A DNA stretch of 64,000 bases, from positions 573,983 to 637,982 of the forward strand of contig NZ_JAHKPH010000014.1 of the NCBI RefSeq assembly GCF_018860385.1. The letters run 5' to 3'. A program made the translations under genes and the position numbers. The stretch is from Reinekea forsetii (GTDB lineage: Bacteria > Pseudomonadota > Gammaproteobacteria > Pseudomonadales > Natronospirillaceae). This document shows positions 27,738 to 36,773 of the stretch, piece by piece. The first letter of the stretch is position 1, and every line of letters starts with the position of its first letter. Under the pieces are notes generated by a model that was given only the letters and a program-made list of their open reading frames with translations, did not search any database and was not told where the DNA came from.

Positions 27738-28715
27738 ATGGGTTTATTAGTAGAAGGCCAATGGCACACAGACTGGTACGATACCAAAGCCAACAACGGC
27801 CGATTTAAACGCAAAGACTCAAGTTTTCGACACTGGGTGACCAAAGATGGTTCGGCAGGACCAACCGGTGACGCAGGTTTTAAAGCCGAGAAAGACCGAT
27901 ACCACCTTTATGTTTCGTTGGCTTGCCCTTGGGCGCATCGAACCTTAATTATTAGATCGTTAAAGGGGTTAGAAGATTTCATTTCGGTATCGGTGGTCAA
28001 TGCTTATATGGCCGATGAAGGGTGGACCTTTAACGCAGGCAATGAAGTGGTGGAAGATTTTATTAACCACAAACAGCGCTTGCATGAAATTTATACGTTG
28101 GCGAAGCCAGATTACACCGGGCGGGTAACCGTACCTGTATTGTGGGATAAAAAACACAACACCATCGTCAGCAATGAGTCGTCAGAAATTATTCGCATGT
28201 TTAACAGTGCCTTTGATGATTTAGGAGCCAAAGAGGGTGACTTTTACCCCAAAGCACTGCGCTCAAACATTGATGCGGTTAACGAATTTGTGTACCCCAA
28301 TATTAACAATGGCGTGTATCGCGCTGGCTTTGCGACTACACCAGAAGCCTATGAAGAAGCCGTAACGGAACTGTTTGAAGCGCTCGATTCTGTGGAAAAC
28401 ATACTGAGTAAGCAGCGGTATTTAACCGGGCCGAGCATTACTGAAGCCGATTGGCGCTTGTTTACCACCTTAGTACGCTTTGATGCCGTTTACGTTGGGC
28501 ATTTTAAGTGCAACATTCGCCGCATTGTCGATTACCCAAGTATTTGGGGTTACTTGAAAGAGTTGTACCAAGTGGAAGGCGTGGCCGCAACGGTAAGTAT
28601 TCCCAATATCAAAGAACATTATTACGCGAGCCACGATATGATAAACCCAACTCGTATCATCCCAGTTGGACCAATGTTAGATTTCACCGAACCGCATGGT
28701 CGGGATGCATTGTAA
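27738..28715 (+). CDS. Glutathionyl-hydroquinone reductase (YqjG/EcmB-type GST)
   Basis: A 325-residue Xi-class glutathione transferase that reduces glutathionyl-hydroquinones. The catalytic Cys63 lies in LACPWAHRTL, where the CPWAHR context is diagnostic. The C-terminal helical domain includes the RYLTGPSITEADWRLFTTLVRFD segment (pattern only), and YGHFK-type substrate residues appear as VYVGHFKCN. It begins 13 bases after the pirin gene, with AGGAG upstream. Confidence 0.93.
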   Translation: MGLLVEGQWHTDWYDTKANNGRFKRKDSSFRHWVTKDGSAGPTGDAGFKAEKDRYHLYVSLACPWAHRTLIIRSLKGLEDFISVSVVNAYMADEGWTFNAGNEVVEDFINHKQRLHEIYTLAKPDYTGRVTVPVLWDKKHNTIVSNESSEIIRMFNSAFDDLGAKEGDFYPKALRSNIDAVNEFVYPNINNGVYRAGFATTPEAYEEAVTELFEALDSVENILSKQRYLTGPSITEADWRLFTTLVRFDAVYVGHFKCNIRRIVDYPSIWGYLKELYQVEGVAATVSIPNIKEHYYASHDMINPTRIIPVGPMLDFTEPHGRDAL

Positions 28716-28716
28716 C

Positions 28717-29649
28717 TTAGAGTGAAGACGCCTGAGCCGTTGCAAAGGCGTCTAAAAATAGGTTAACTTTTTGATCCGTACGGCCTGTATTTCGTGTCAC
28801 CAATACATGGTCAACGCTGTAAAAGCGGCGTTCGGGTTGAAGTAGGCGTATGTCACCGCGGTCTATAAAAGTTTGAATAAAGCTCAATGGAAAAAAGCCC
28901 AAATACTTTCCCGATAAAATAAGTGGGGTGCGAGTTTCAAACTGATAAGCGCGCGCGGCCAAGTTCATTTTTTCAAACTGCTTTAAACCGCTCAGGTTAA
29001 CATCAACACCAGGGTGAACGGTTTGGCAGTTGTAAACCTCATCGTCGCTGATGTGTTGATCTTCTTTTTCAAACAAAGGGTGCTGTTTACCAATGCACAA
29101 ATAATAGGGTTCGGTGTAGCATTGTTGATAACTTAAACCGTCTATGTGGCGGTATTCTGGAATAATACCGATATCTGCTTCGGCGTTTAAAATGGCTTGT
29201 TCGATATTGGGAATGGTGTCGGCATTTATTGCCGGTTGTACATTGGGCGCACGTTCTTGTATTTGAGCGATCACGTCGGCTAATCGTAATTGGTTCGATA
29301 GCGCAACTTGATCGGAACACAAAATAGAAATTTCGCCGTTTAGCTCGTTGTCTAAGTTTTGCACTTGCAAAGCAAAATCGTTTAACGCCCTAAACATCAC
29401 TAAAGAGGCTTCGTAAACGGCTTTGCCTTCCTCGGTTAACGAAAACCCACCGCGACCACGGCTGGCCAATTTAACATTCATCCGAGTTTCTAAATTAGAC
29501 ATGTGCACACTGATGGTTGAACGCGTTATATTAAGAACCGGTTCGGCTGCAGCGAAACCACCGCAATCAACAACAACTTTAAAAATACGCAGCAGCCTTA
29601 AATCGTATTCAGAGACAGGGCGCGGAATGAGCGCGTGTTTGGAAGCCAT
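28717..29649 (-). CDS. LysR-family regulator, probable regulator of gabDT
   Basis: A LysR protein of about 310 residues with N-terminal HTH (GGFAAAEPVLNITRSTISVH) and a C-terminal effector domain. It is divergent from gabD with a 125-base gap, which suggests control of GABA degradation. The start is uncertain: ATG 29649 is used, while ATG 29679 is possible but overlaps a palindromic site. The HTH recognition helix is somewhat atypical (TRSTISVHMSNLE). Confidence 0.85.
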   Translation of the reverse strand: MASKHALIPRPVSEYDLRLLRIFKVVVDCGGFAAAEPVLNITRSTISVHMSNLETRMNVKLASRGRGGFSLTEEGKAVYEASLVMFRALNDFALQVQNLDNELNGEISILCSDQVALSNQLRLADVIAQIQERAPNVQPAINADTIPNIEQAILNAEADIGIIPEYRHIDGLSYQQCYTEPYYLCIGKQHPLFEKEDQHISDDEVYNCQTVHPGVDVNLSGLKQFEKMNLAARAYQFETRTPLILSGKYLGFFPLSFIQTFIDRGDIRLLQPERRFYSVDHVLVTRNTGRTDQKVNLFLDAFATAQASSL

Positions 29650-29679
29650 AGGTCTGTCGACATAATGTTTCAATTGCAT

Positions 29680-29693
29680 CAAACAATAGTTTG
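29680..29693. promoter_or_regulatory. Candidate LysR operator between regulator and gabD
   Basis: CAAACAATAGTTTG is a 5-bp inverted repeat with a 4-bp spacer at the start of the divergent regulator gene, with ATC and GAT flanks extending the symmetry. The position fits an autoregulatory LysR site. Low certainty. Confidence 0.35.
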
Positions 29694-29774
29694 AATGTTT
29701 TATATTTACCAGAAGTATTTTTTACTTTTCAATAGGTGCAGCAATCTGCACATATCCGAAAGAGGAGCTTAACT

Positions 29775-31226
29775 GTGACGATTAACTCAAATTTACTGGG
29801 ATTAGGTTCATTTGTAGACGGCCAATGGGTTCAAGCAGGCCCTCAATTCAGTGTGACCAACCCCGCTACAGGCGAAGAAATTGCAAAAGTGGCCGACGCA
29901 GATGCTCAACTTGCCGAGCAAGCCATCGCCGCGGCTAAAAAAGCTCTGCCGGCTTGGCGTGCAAAATCGGCCGGAGAGCGTGCCTCAATTTTGCGTAAGT
30001 GGTTTAACCTCATGATGGAACACCAGCACGATCTGGGTGTCATCATGACGTTAGAGCAAGGCAAACCTTTAGCCGAAGCCAAAGGCGAAGTGGCCTATGG
30101 TGCTTCCTTTGTTGAGTGGTTTGCCGAAGAAGGAAAGCGCATTTACGGAGAAACCATTCCAGCGCCTTCTGGTGATAAACGTTTAATGGTTATCAAACAA
30201 CCGGTTGGTGTCGTTGCGTCAATCACGCCATGGAATTTTCCAAGCTCAATGATAACCCGTAAGGCCGCACCGGCTTTAGCCGCTGGTTGTACTTTTATTA
30301 TTCGACCTTCTGAGTTAACACCGCTGTCGGCTACGGCGCTGGCAAAATTGGCTGAACAAGCAGGCATTCCTGCGGGCGTGTTCAATGTGATCGTAGGCAC
30401 CGATGCCAAAGGCATTGGCGAAGTGTTTACGCAACACCCCGATGTAGCAAAATTCTCTTTTACCGGCTCTACCGCTGTAGGCAAGCAACTCATCGCGCAA
30501 TCGGCCAGTACGGTTAAAAAAGTGTCAATGGAGCTGGGGGGTAACGCGCCCTTTATTGTTTTTGATGATGCCGACTTAGATGCCGCCGTTAAAGGTGCAA
30601 TGGCATCAAAATACAGAAATGCCGGTCAAACCTGCGTTTGCGCTAATAGGATTTTAGTGCAGGAAAGCATTCACGATGCATTTGTTGAGAAATTTCAAGC
30701 CGCGGTGGCCGAATTAAAAGTAGGGCATGGCTTGGATGATGGCACCACCATTGGGCCCTTAATTCACGAAAAGGCACTACAAAATATTCATAAGCGCATC
30801 GAAGAGTCGGTAGCACAGGGTGCAAAGGTACGAGTTGGCGGCCAGCCGCATGAGCGTGGCGGTTCATTTTATACACCAACCATTTTAACCGATGTCTCTA
30901 ATGATATGCCTATTGCGTCTCAGGAAATATTCGGTCCTGTTGCGCCGATCATTAAATTCAAAACCGAAGCAGAAGCCATTGCCATTGCTAACGATACGGA
31001 TTTTGGGTTGGCGGCGTATTTTTACGCGCGTGATATTGGCCGAGTATGGCGAGTGTCTGAAGGTTTGGAATACGGCATGGTGGGTATTAACGAAGGTATT
31101 TTATCGAATGTCGCGGCACCTTTCGGAGGCATGAAGTCTTCGGGCTTAGGCCGAGAAGGGTCGCGTCATGGCATCGAAGAGTATATTGAAATGAAGTACT
31201 TATGTTTAGGCGGTATAGACGCATAA
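29775..31226 (+). CDS. gabD: NAD(P)-dependent succinate-semialdehyde dehydrogenase
   Basis: A 483-residue aldehyde dehydrogenase oxidising succinate semialdehyde to succinate, the second step of GABA breakdown. Visible motifs are TPWNFPSSMITRK (cofactor), FTGSTAVGKQL, the catalytic Glu in MELGGNAPF and the nucleophile Cys287 in GQTCVCANR. TLEQGKPLAEAKGE is typical of SSADH. I use GTG 29775, since AGAGGAG precedes it and the length then equals that of GabD. The gabT gene follows after 16 bases. Confidence 0.95.
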   Translation: MTINSNLLGLGSFVDGQWVQAGPQFSVTNPATGEEIAKVADADAQLAEQAIAAAKKALPAWRAKSAGERASILRKWFNLMMEHQHDLGVIMTLEQGKPLAEAKGEVAYGASFVEWFAEEGKRIYGETIPAPSGDKRLMVIKQPVGVVASITPWNFPSSMITRKAAPALAAGCTFIIRPSELTPLSATALAKLAEQAGIPAGVFNVIVGTDAKGIGEVFTQHPDVAKFSFTGSTAVGKQLIAQSASTVKKVSMELGGNAPFIVFDDADLDAAVKGAMASKYRNAGQTCVCANRILVQESIHDAFVEKFQAAVAELKVGHGLDDGTTIGPLIHEKALQNIHKRIEESVAQGAKVRVGGQPHERGGSFYTPTILTDVSNDMPIASQEIFGPVAPIIKFKTEAEAIAIANDTDFGLAAYFYARDIGRVWRVSEGLEYGMVGINEGILSNVAAPFGGMKSSGLGREGSRHGIEEYIEMKYLCLGGIDA

Positions 31227-31242
31227 TATCGAGGGTACAAGA

Positions 31243-32526
31243 GTGAGTAACAACCAAAAACTGCAAGAACGCAAAAGCAACGCTATTGCGCGAGGTATGG
31301 GTAACCTTTATTCATCGTTTGTCACACACGCAAAAAATGCAGAATTGTGGGATGCCGATGGAAACCGATACATCGACTTCGCCACAGGCATAGCGGTGTG
31401 TAACACCGGTCACAGTCACCCTAAGGTTGTCGAAGCCGTGCAAAAGCAAGTGGCTAATTTTTCTCATACTTGTTTAATGGTAAACCCTTACGAGCAGGCC
31501 GTAGAATTGGCTGAAAAGCTCAACACTCTTGTACCGGGTGATACACCTAAAAAGTCTATTTTTGTAAGTACAGGTGCAGAAGCGGTCGAAAACGCCGTGA
31601 AAATTGCACGCGCTTACACCGGGCGGCGTGGAACCATTGCATTTGCCGGTGGTTTCCATGGCCGTACGAACCTCAGTATGGCGTTAACAGGGAAAACCGT
31701 CCCCTATAAACATTTATTCGGGCCGTTCCCTGGCGATATTTACCACGCACCTTACCCTATGGCGATGCATGGAATTACAGTAGAAGATTCGATTCGTGGC
31801 ATTGAAACCCTGTTTAAAACCAGCATCGAAGCCCGCGATGTGGCGGCCATTATTATTGAACCTGTTCAAGGTGAAGGCGGCTTTTACGCCGCACCGGTTT
31901 CGCTGTTAACCTATTTGCGAGAGCTGTGTGATGAAGAAGGCATCGTCCTAATTATTGATGAAGTGCAATCGGGCTTTGGCCGTACGGGCACCTTTTTTAA
32001 CTTGGAGCGCGCCGGAATTGAAGCCGACATTATGACTATGGCCAAGGGGATAGCCGGTGGTTATCCCATTTCAGCCGTGTGTGGTAAAGCCGCCATTATG
32101 GACGCGCCGTTACCGGGCGGTTTAGGCGGCACCTACGGTGGTTCTCCTGTTGGTTGTGCGGCCGCGTTAGCCGTTTTAGATATCATCGAGGAAGAAGGGT
32201 TGGTGCAAAGAGCCAATGAAATAGGCGCACAATTTGAAAAACGCATTCAAGCGGTATCCAGAAAATACCCAGACCTGGTTGGTGATATTCGCATTAACGG
32301 TGCCATGATCGCCATGGAGCTTGTAACTAACGGAGAGGCGAAGCAACCGAACACCGAGGTCACCCAACAAATTATTGCGCACGCGCAAGAAGCGGGACTC
32401 GTCTTATTATCTTGTGGTTACTACGGCAATGTCATTCGTTTCTTGCCAGCATTAACCATAACCGATGAATTGATCGCCGAAGGCTTTGATAAATTTGATG
32501 CGCTGCTAGCGAAGGTACTTACGTAG
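31243..32526 (+). CDS. gabT: 4-aminobutyrate aminotransferase
   Basis: A 427-residue class-III PLP aminotransferase converting GABA and 2-oxoglutarate to succinate semialdehyde and glutamate. FVSTGAEAVENAVKIAR binds the PLP phosphate, IIDEVQSGFGRTG holds the PLP-ring Asp, and Lys268 in TMAKGIAGGYP forms the Schiff base. The length equals E. coli GabT. The start is GTG with GAGGG upstream. It is the second gene of the gabDT operon. Substrates such as 5-aminovalerate are also possible for this family. Confidence 0.95.
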   Translation: MSNNQKLQERKSNAIARGMGNLYSSFVTHAKNAELWDADGNRYIDFATGIAVCNTGHSHPKVVEAVQKQVANFSHTCLMVNPYEQAVELAEKLNTLVPGDTPKKSIFVSTGAEAVENAVKIARAYTGRRGTIAFAGGFHGRTNLSMALTGKTVPYKHLFGPFPGDIYHAPYPMAMHGITVEDSIRGIETLFKTSIEARDVAAIIIEPVQGEGGFYAAPVSLLTYLRELCDEEGIVLIIDEVQSGFGRTGTFFNLERAGIEADIMTMAKGIAGGYPISAVCGKAAIMDAPLPGGLGGTYGGSPVGCAAALAVLDIIEEEGLVQRANEIGAQFEKRIQAVSRKYPDLVGDIRINGAMIAMELVTNGEAKQPNTEVTQQIIAHAQEAGLVLLSCGYYGNVIRFLPALTITDELIAEGFDKFDALLAKVLT

Positions 32527-32767
32527 GGAATTTTTAGAAGGGTCAGAAGTACTTTTTAGAGGTGCTTCTGGGCTTTATAGCAAAACTGTAAACAGTTAAG
32601 CCCTTCATTAAGAACCGTTAAAAGCGTTAGTGCCGTGTTCTAAATGCATACTCGTTAACATTTTTAGAAAAAGCGCGATTTAAAAGAACGATTCGCGCAC
32701 ACCGCCTCACTTATTAATCTATTATGATGGAATAGAAATTAGCGATTTAATTGCAGTAAGGGCTAGC

Positions 32768-35146
32768 ATGTATTCTATTTTTAAGGCCGTAGTGTGGTTA
32801 GCATGGTTGCCATTGTTAAGCGCATGCGATGTAACGGTAGCGTCTCCCACGTCTCAAACTTTATCCATTCAAGATCAAAGTTTCATTTCCACAACCTCAT
32901 CGACCGAGGTTACGGGCACCCTCTATTTTGAGGCCAGTCGCACTAGACCATTAGAGTTCTCAGTATCGGTGCCGCCAGAATTTGGAGAAGTTGCTTTTTC
33001 AAATACATCTGATGGTTTATTTGAGTATGAGTTAGTCGATCTTAATGGCTTATCGGGCGACAATTTCACTGTTGCTGTTTCAGATGGACAGAACACCGAA
33101 ACGGCTTTGGTCTCGATAAGCATTGCCGACACAACAGCGCCGCTACTATCCGTTCGCCCTCTTGATGGCGCCGCACACACAGCGATAGATACCGATATTG
33201 TCATTACGAGCGATGACCCGCTGCGCGACACCACGCTTACGGTACAAAGTACCGATGGTCTTTGCAGCGGCAGCGTACAACTGAGTGCTAATAACTTTGC
33301 CAGTTGCATTGGGCTGAACGAGGCAACCGTTGCGAGCCTTGCGACAGAGTTTAGTATTGTTCCAAAAGCCGATTTAACAATAGACACTGAATATAAAATA
33401 AAGTTTACCGACGCCGTTGAAAACTATTTTGATTTACCCGTAACCGAAACCATTCAAACCTTTTCTACCTTCACATCTGGTTTGGTGATCAATGAAGTAG
33501 GATCTTCTTATTATGCTAACGCGATGCGTTGGTTTGAACTATACAACGGCACCAGTGCAACCGTTAATTTATCCAACTACGTTCTGAAGAGTCGTGATAT
33601 CGATAAAATAACCAGTATCCCTTCAAACCTAGGTTCGTTTACTTTACCAAGCGTAACGCTCGGCGCTAATCAATACGCCATTGTGCGTGCCCAAAGCTGG
33701 ACAACCACGTACAGCAATACCGACAGCGTGATCTACATAAATGATGGCAACAAATACCCATTTTGGAATGAAAACGGATTCCTGGAATTAATAGAAACCT
33801 CTTCAGGTAACACCGTCGATCTGGTTGTGTTTGGCCAAAACTATTTACAACAAGGTACGGGTGTTTCTTGGTTGGGCAGTCCAGCCACGATGGAATCGAA
33901 TCCCGATTCGTTTGGAAAATCTATCGGCCGTAACGCAAACCACGCCGATACAAACGCTGCAACCGATTGGCAAGCATACAACCCAGGTACCTATGGCGCC
34001 GTTAATGATGTGGAATGTGCCACCGACAACGACGCCGACATGATACCCGATTGCAACGAAGCAACCGGGAAAACTTTTTCTGGCATGCCGCTTTTCGATT
34101 GGGGTGCCCGTAACGGTACGACGGATATTTTCATTGAGGTTGATTACATGGTATCAACAGATGAAGGTATAATTCCCCGTAAAGAAGCGCTCGATAAAGT
34201 GGTGGCGGCTTTCGCCAGTAAAGGCATCAATGTTCATTTCGATGTCGGCGATTTATTTGACCAATCCCCCGGCCTGAATCCTGCCATGTACGATTTAGGG
34301 GGTGGCAACGAAGTCCCATTTAACAATGGTATGACGTTTAGCCCATCGAATGGCGAAGCCGATTTTCATGATTACAAAGACGCCTATTTTGACAGCAGCC
34401 GCTTGCAATTCTTCCACTATATGATCATGGCAAACTCGCAAAACTTTGATGGTTCGAGTGGCTCTTCAGGACTAGCCGAAATTGCTTCAAATGACATTCT
34501 CATCACGCTTGGCAATTGGGGGCTAAACTCAGATAACACTGCAGCAACGAATAGGCTCATTAACTTCCAAGCCGGAACCATTATGCACGAACTGGGGCAC
34601 AATTTAGGTTTGCTGCACGGTGGAGGCGATAACGATAATTACAAGCCAAATTACCTAAGCGTGATGAATTACGAGTATCAATTAATGGGCTTGCCAGAAA
34701 TAGGCAACAACGAGGCTGATCGTATGCACGATCGCTTTGGTAACAGCTGTAAAACAACGCTCATTAATGGCCCTAGTGACGACTACAATAATTTTGTGAT
34801 TAGCTATTCCGATGGGTCGTCATTGATTTTAAACGAGGCCGCTCTTGATGAAACAGGCGGATTACGCAGAACAGGGTCGGGTAATGTAGACTTCAATTGC
34901 AATGGCAGCAATAACGAAACCTCAGTAGCGTTCAATATTAACGGTGAAGGCGGCAATACTACTTTGGCAGATCACAACGATTGGGGCAATCTAGTCACCG
35001 ATTTCGGCGGCTTAAGCAACACCTCTAACAATGGTGCACGGCAAGCGCCGAATACACCGTCTAAAGTGATTACTTGGCCAACCAAAATTGTTGATGATCG
35101 ATCAGCACCCTTTATACGAGAATCACTGTATCGGCCGCAGGATTAA
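32768..35146 (+). CDS. Secreted/lipoprotein zinc metalloprotease with lamin-tail domain
   Basis: A 792-residue protein with a lipoprotein-like signal (LLSAC, Cys18). The N-terminal part is beta-rich and Ig-like (about 25-235). A lamin-tail domain (about 238-370; GLVINEVGSSYYANAMRWFE) follows, then a metzincin-type zinc site HELGHNLGLLH at 607-617 with a probable Met-turn in SVMNYEYQ. The region between contains DNDADMIPDC, a thrombospondin-3/EF-like Asp motif. The arrangement suggests a cell-surface or secreted protease. A small lipoprotein gene follows by four bases. Substrate unknown. Confidence 0.85.
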   Translation: MYSIFKAVVWLAWLPLLSACDVTVASPTSQTLSIQDQSFISTTSSTEVTGTLYFEASRTRPLEFSVSVPPEFGEVAFSNTSDGLFEYELVDLNGLSGDNFTVAVSDGQNTETALVSISIADTTAPLLSVRPLDGAAHTAIDTDIVITSDDPLRDTTLTVQSTDGLCSGSVQLSANNFASCIGLNEATVASLATEFSIVPKADLTIDTEYKIKFTDAVENYFDLPVTETIQTFSTFTSGLVINEVGSSYYANAMRWFELYNGTSATVNLSNYVLKSRDIDKITSIPSNLGSFTLPSVTLGANQYAIVRAQSWTTTYSNTDSVIYINDGNKYPFWNENGFLELIETSSGNTVDLVVFGQNYLQQGTGVSWLGSPATMESNPDSFGKSIGRNANHADTNAATDWQAYNPGTYGAVNDVECATDNDADMIPDCNEATGKTFSGMPLFDWGARNGTTDIFIEVDYMVSTDEGIIPRKEALDKVVAAFASKGINVHFDVGDLFDQSPGLNPAMYDLGGGNEVPFNNGMTFSPSNGEADFHDYKDAYFDSSRLQFFHYMIMANSQNFDGSSGSSGLAEIASNDILITLGNWGLNSDNTAATNRLINFQAGTIMHELGHNLGLLHGGGDNDNYKPNYLSVMNYEYQLMGLPEIGNNEADRMHDRFGNSCKTTLINGPSDDYNNFVISYSDGSSLILNEAALDETGGLRRTGSGNVDFNCNGSNNETSVAFNINGEGGNTTLADHNDWGNLVTDFGGLSNTSNNGARQAPNTPSKVITWPTKIVDDRSAPFIRESLYRPQD

Positions 35147-35150
35147 CACC

Positions 35151-35687
35151 ATGCTTAATTTTAAGAAAACAGCTCAAATAGTTAGCTTGATTATCGTGTC
35201 GATATTTTCGTTAGGCTGTACCGCCGTGCCACAACAAAAAGAACAGGTATCGGTATTTTATGGCGAGTCTATTCAATCACCTGTGCTAGAAGGTGAAAGT
35301 TTGCGGGTTGCTAATTTGAAACTAACGCCTTGGCACATGCCAGTGCCGCAGTGTGAAAATTGCGGCACCTCAGTGCAACGTTACATCGCCCCGAGTGGTA
35401 CCAGTCAAATAATAAAATTGGTTAAAGACCAAAAGCTGGCTTGGGCATTTTATGATGTCCGTAGAACCAGCCTAAATACCTCGATAGGTTCATTGCAAAT
35501 TGATGACGCGGTAGTTACGTTAACCAATAGTGAGCAGGGTGTTATTTCGTTAAAGCTCGGCCAATCAACGCAACTTAAAGGCTGTACCTTAACTTACTTA
35601 TGGCGCAACGAGCCTTACCCAGTTAAAAAGGGTGTAAGTAACGAAAACCCAAAAGCGCACGTTCAGCTGCTTTATGATTGCCTTTAG
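35151..35687 (+). CDS. Small uncharacterised lipoprotein
   Basis: A 178-residue protein starting MLNFKK, with lipobox SLGC (Cys23). The mature part has a CENCG motif and two further cysteines near the C-terminus (KGCTLTYLW, LLYDCL). No family recognised. It starts four bases after the metalloprotease stop and so is probably co-expressed with it. Confidence 0.75.
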   Translation: MLNFKKTAQIVSLIIVSIFSLGCTAVPQQKEQVSVFYGESIQSPVLEGESLRVANLKLTPWHMPVPQCENCGTSVQRYIAPSGTSQIIKLVKDQKLAWAFYDVRRTSLNTSIGSLQIDDAVVTLTNSEQGVISLKLGQSTQLKGCTLTYLWRNEPYPVKKGVSNENPKAHVQLLYDCL

Positions 35688-35709
35688 GTTATGCAATGCT
35701 GATGTAGGT

Positions 35710-35754
35710 CCTATTGTTCAAAAATTCTGAACAGTTTGAACAATAGGGTGAACA
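35710..35754 (+). promoter_or_regulatory. Upstream activator array for the orphan permease operon
   Basis: A perfect 13-bp inverted repeat (CCTATTGTTCAAA, 35710-35722; TTTGAACAATAGG, 35735-35747) encloses more half-sites. TGTTCA is at 35715; TGAACA is at 35728, 35737 and 35749. The stretch CTGAACAGTTTGAACA (35727-35742) matches CTGAACAGACTGAACA upstream of glpS at 14 of 16 positions. It lies about 120-160 bases before a -24/-12 promoter, the usual distance for a sigma-54 activator. Confidence 0.75.
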
Positions 35755-35806
35755 CTTCTTAGCTTTTAAAGCAGGTACCGGATCATAATTAAACGGTTTG
35801 GTTTTT

Positions 35807-35835
35807 AGCAAAGCCCCATGAACTATGGGGTTGCT
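35807..35835. other. Stem-loop between activator array and promoter
   Basis: AGCAA and CCCCAT pair with ATGGGG and TTGCT around the loop GAACT, with a small AG bulge. No T-run follows, so it is not a typical terminator. It may matter for DNA looping or be the end of the preceding transcript. Confidence 0.4.
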
Positions 35836-35870
35836 CTAATCGAGTATTAACAGTACGACGATTGAATGTT

Positions 35871-35886
35871 TGGCCTAATTGTTGCA
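35871..35886 (+). promoter_or_regulatory. Sigma-54 (-24/-12) promoter of the orphan permease operon
   Basis: TGGCCT, five bases, then TTGCA matches the TGGCAC-N5-TTGCW consensus with the invariant GG and GC correctly spaced. Transcription would begin near 35898, which supports translation from ATG 35922. Confidence 0.7.
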
Positions 35887-35921
35887 ATTTTAACGCACTC
35901 TATGGCAACTGGGCTTTAAGC

Positions 35922-36773
35922 ATGACAAAAGTAAACAATAACCTTGCTTGGTTGCTCGTATTGCCAGCGTTGCTGCTGTTGGCCTTAGTTGTGTTAATAC
36001 CACTTACAATGGTATTTAACTTTTCCTTTCACGATATCTTCACGCAAGATTTTAAAACTTGGGTCGGCGCTCAATGGTATCGTGATATTTTAGGTTCAAG
36101 CCACTTCTACGCAAGCTTGGGTCGCAGTCTGCTGTATTCATTGTTGGTCTTGATCATTGAAATACCATTAGGCATTTTATTAGCGTTATCACTGCCAAGG
36201 CGAAACGCTTTTGTTGCTTTATTTTTGGTCATTTTGTCGTTACCGCTATTGGTGCCTTGGAATATTATTCCCATGCTCTGGCACGTTCTGATTAGTTCCG
36301 ATGCGTTCGTTGCCGTGTTCGCGGCGTTTGGGGTTGATCTAGATTGGAAGTTCAATCCAATTCATACTTGGATCGTCTTGATTCTAATGGACGTTTGGCA
36401 TTGGACCAGTTTAGTCTTGTTGCTGTGCTATGCCGGTTTATCGACCATTCCTAAAGAGTATTATCAAGCCGCTGCCATCGATAAGGCGTCACGTTGGACC
36501 GTTTTCAAAGTGGTTGAATTTCCGAGAATAATCGGCGTGTTACTTATGGCATTGCTGTTGAGATTTATGGACAGTTTTATGAGCTACACCGAAGCCTTTA
36601 GCTTAAATGCAGGCGGACCTAAAAACGCAACCATGTTTTTAGCGATGGATTTAGCTGAATCTATCAAGGCGTTTGATTACGGTCCAGCTTCGGCAAGGTC
36701 TATGATTTACTTCATTATAATTTTAACCGTCGTTTGGTTTTTCAAAGTGGCTCAGAAAAAATATGAACATTAA
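35922..36773 (+). CDS. ABC transporter permease, GlpP-like paralogue (MalF type)
   Basis: A 283-residue six-helix permease, clearly paralogous to the glpP product encoded 6 kb downstream. Shared strings include EIPLGI, MDVWHWT, LLRFMDSFM and LCY-GL; the EAA loop is YQAAAIDKASRWTVFKVVEFP. It has no ATPase or binding-protein gene of its own. Together with the next permease it forms an orphan membrane pair that could use GlpS/GlpT. ATG 35922 is chosen over 35862 because the sigma-54 promoter lies between. It overlaps the next gene by 11 bases. Confidence 0.88.
   Translation: MTKVNNNLAWLLVLPALLLLALVVLIPLTMVFNFSFHDIFTQDFKTWVGAQWYRDILGSSHFYASLGRSLLYSLLVLIIEIPLGILLALSLPRRNAFVALFLVILSLPLLVPWNIIPMLWHVLISSDAFVAVFAAFGVDLDWKFNPIHTWIVLILMDVWHWTSLVLLLCYAGLSTIPKEYYQAAAIDKASRWTVFKVVEFPRIIGVLLMALLLRFMDSFMSYTEAFSLNAGGPKNATMFLAMDLAESIKAFDYGPASARSMIYFIIILTVVWFFKVAQKKYEH

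Noticed and set aside
32546..32572. Possible terminator after gabT
   Set aside because: CAGAAGTAC/GTGCTTCTG forms a stem with a G-U pair but no T-run follows, so I do not call it.
35862..35921. Upstream extension of the first orphan permease to ATG 35862
   Set aside because: The predicted sigma-54 promoter lies inside it, and the extra residues do not match GlpP.
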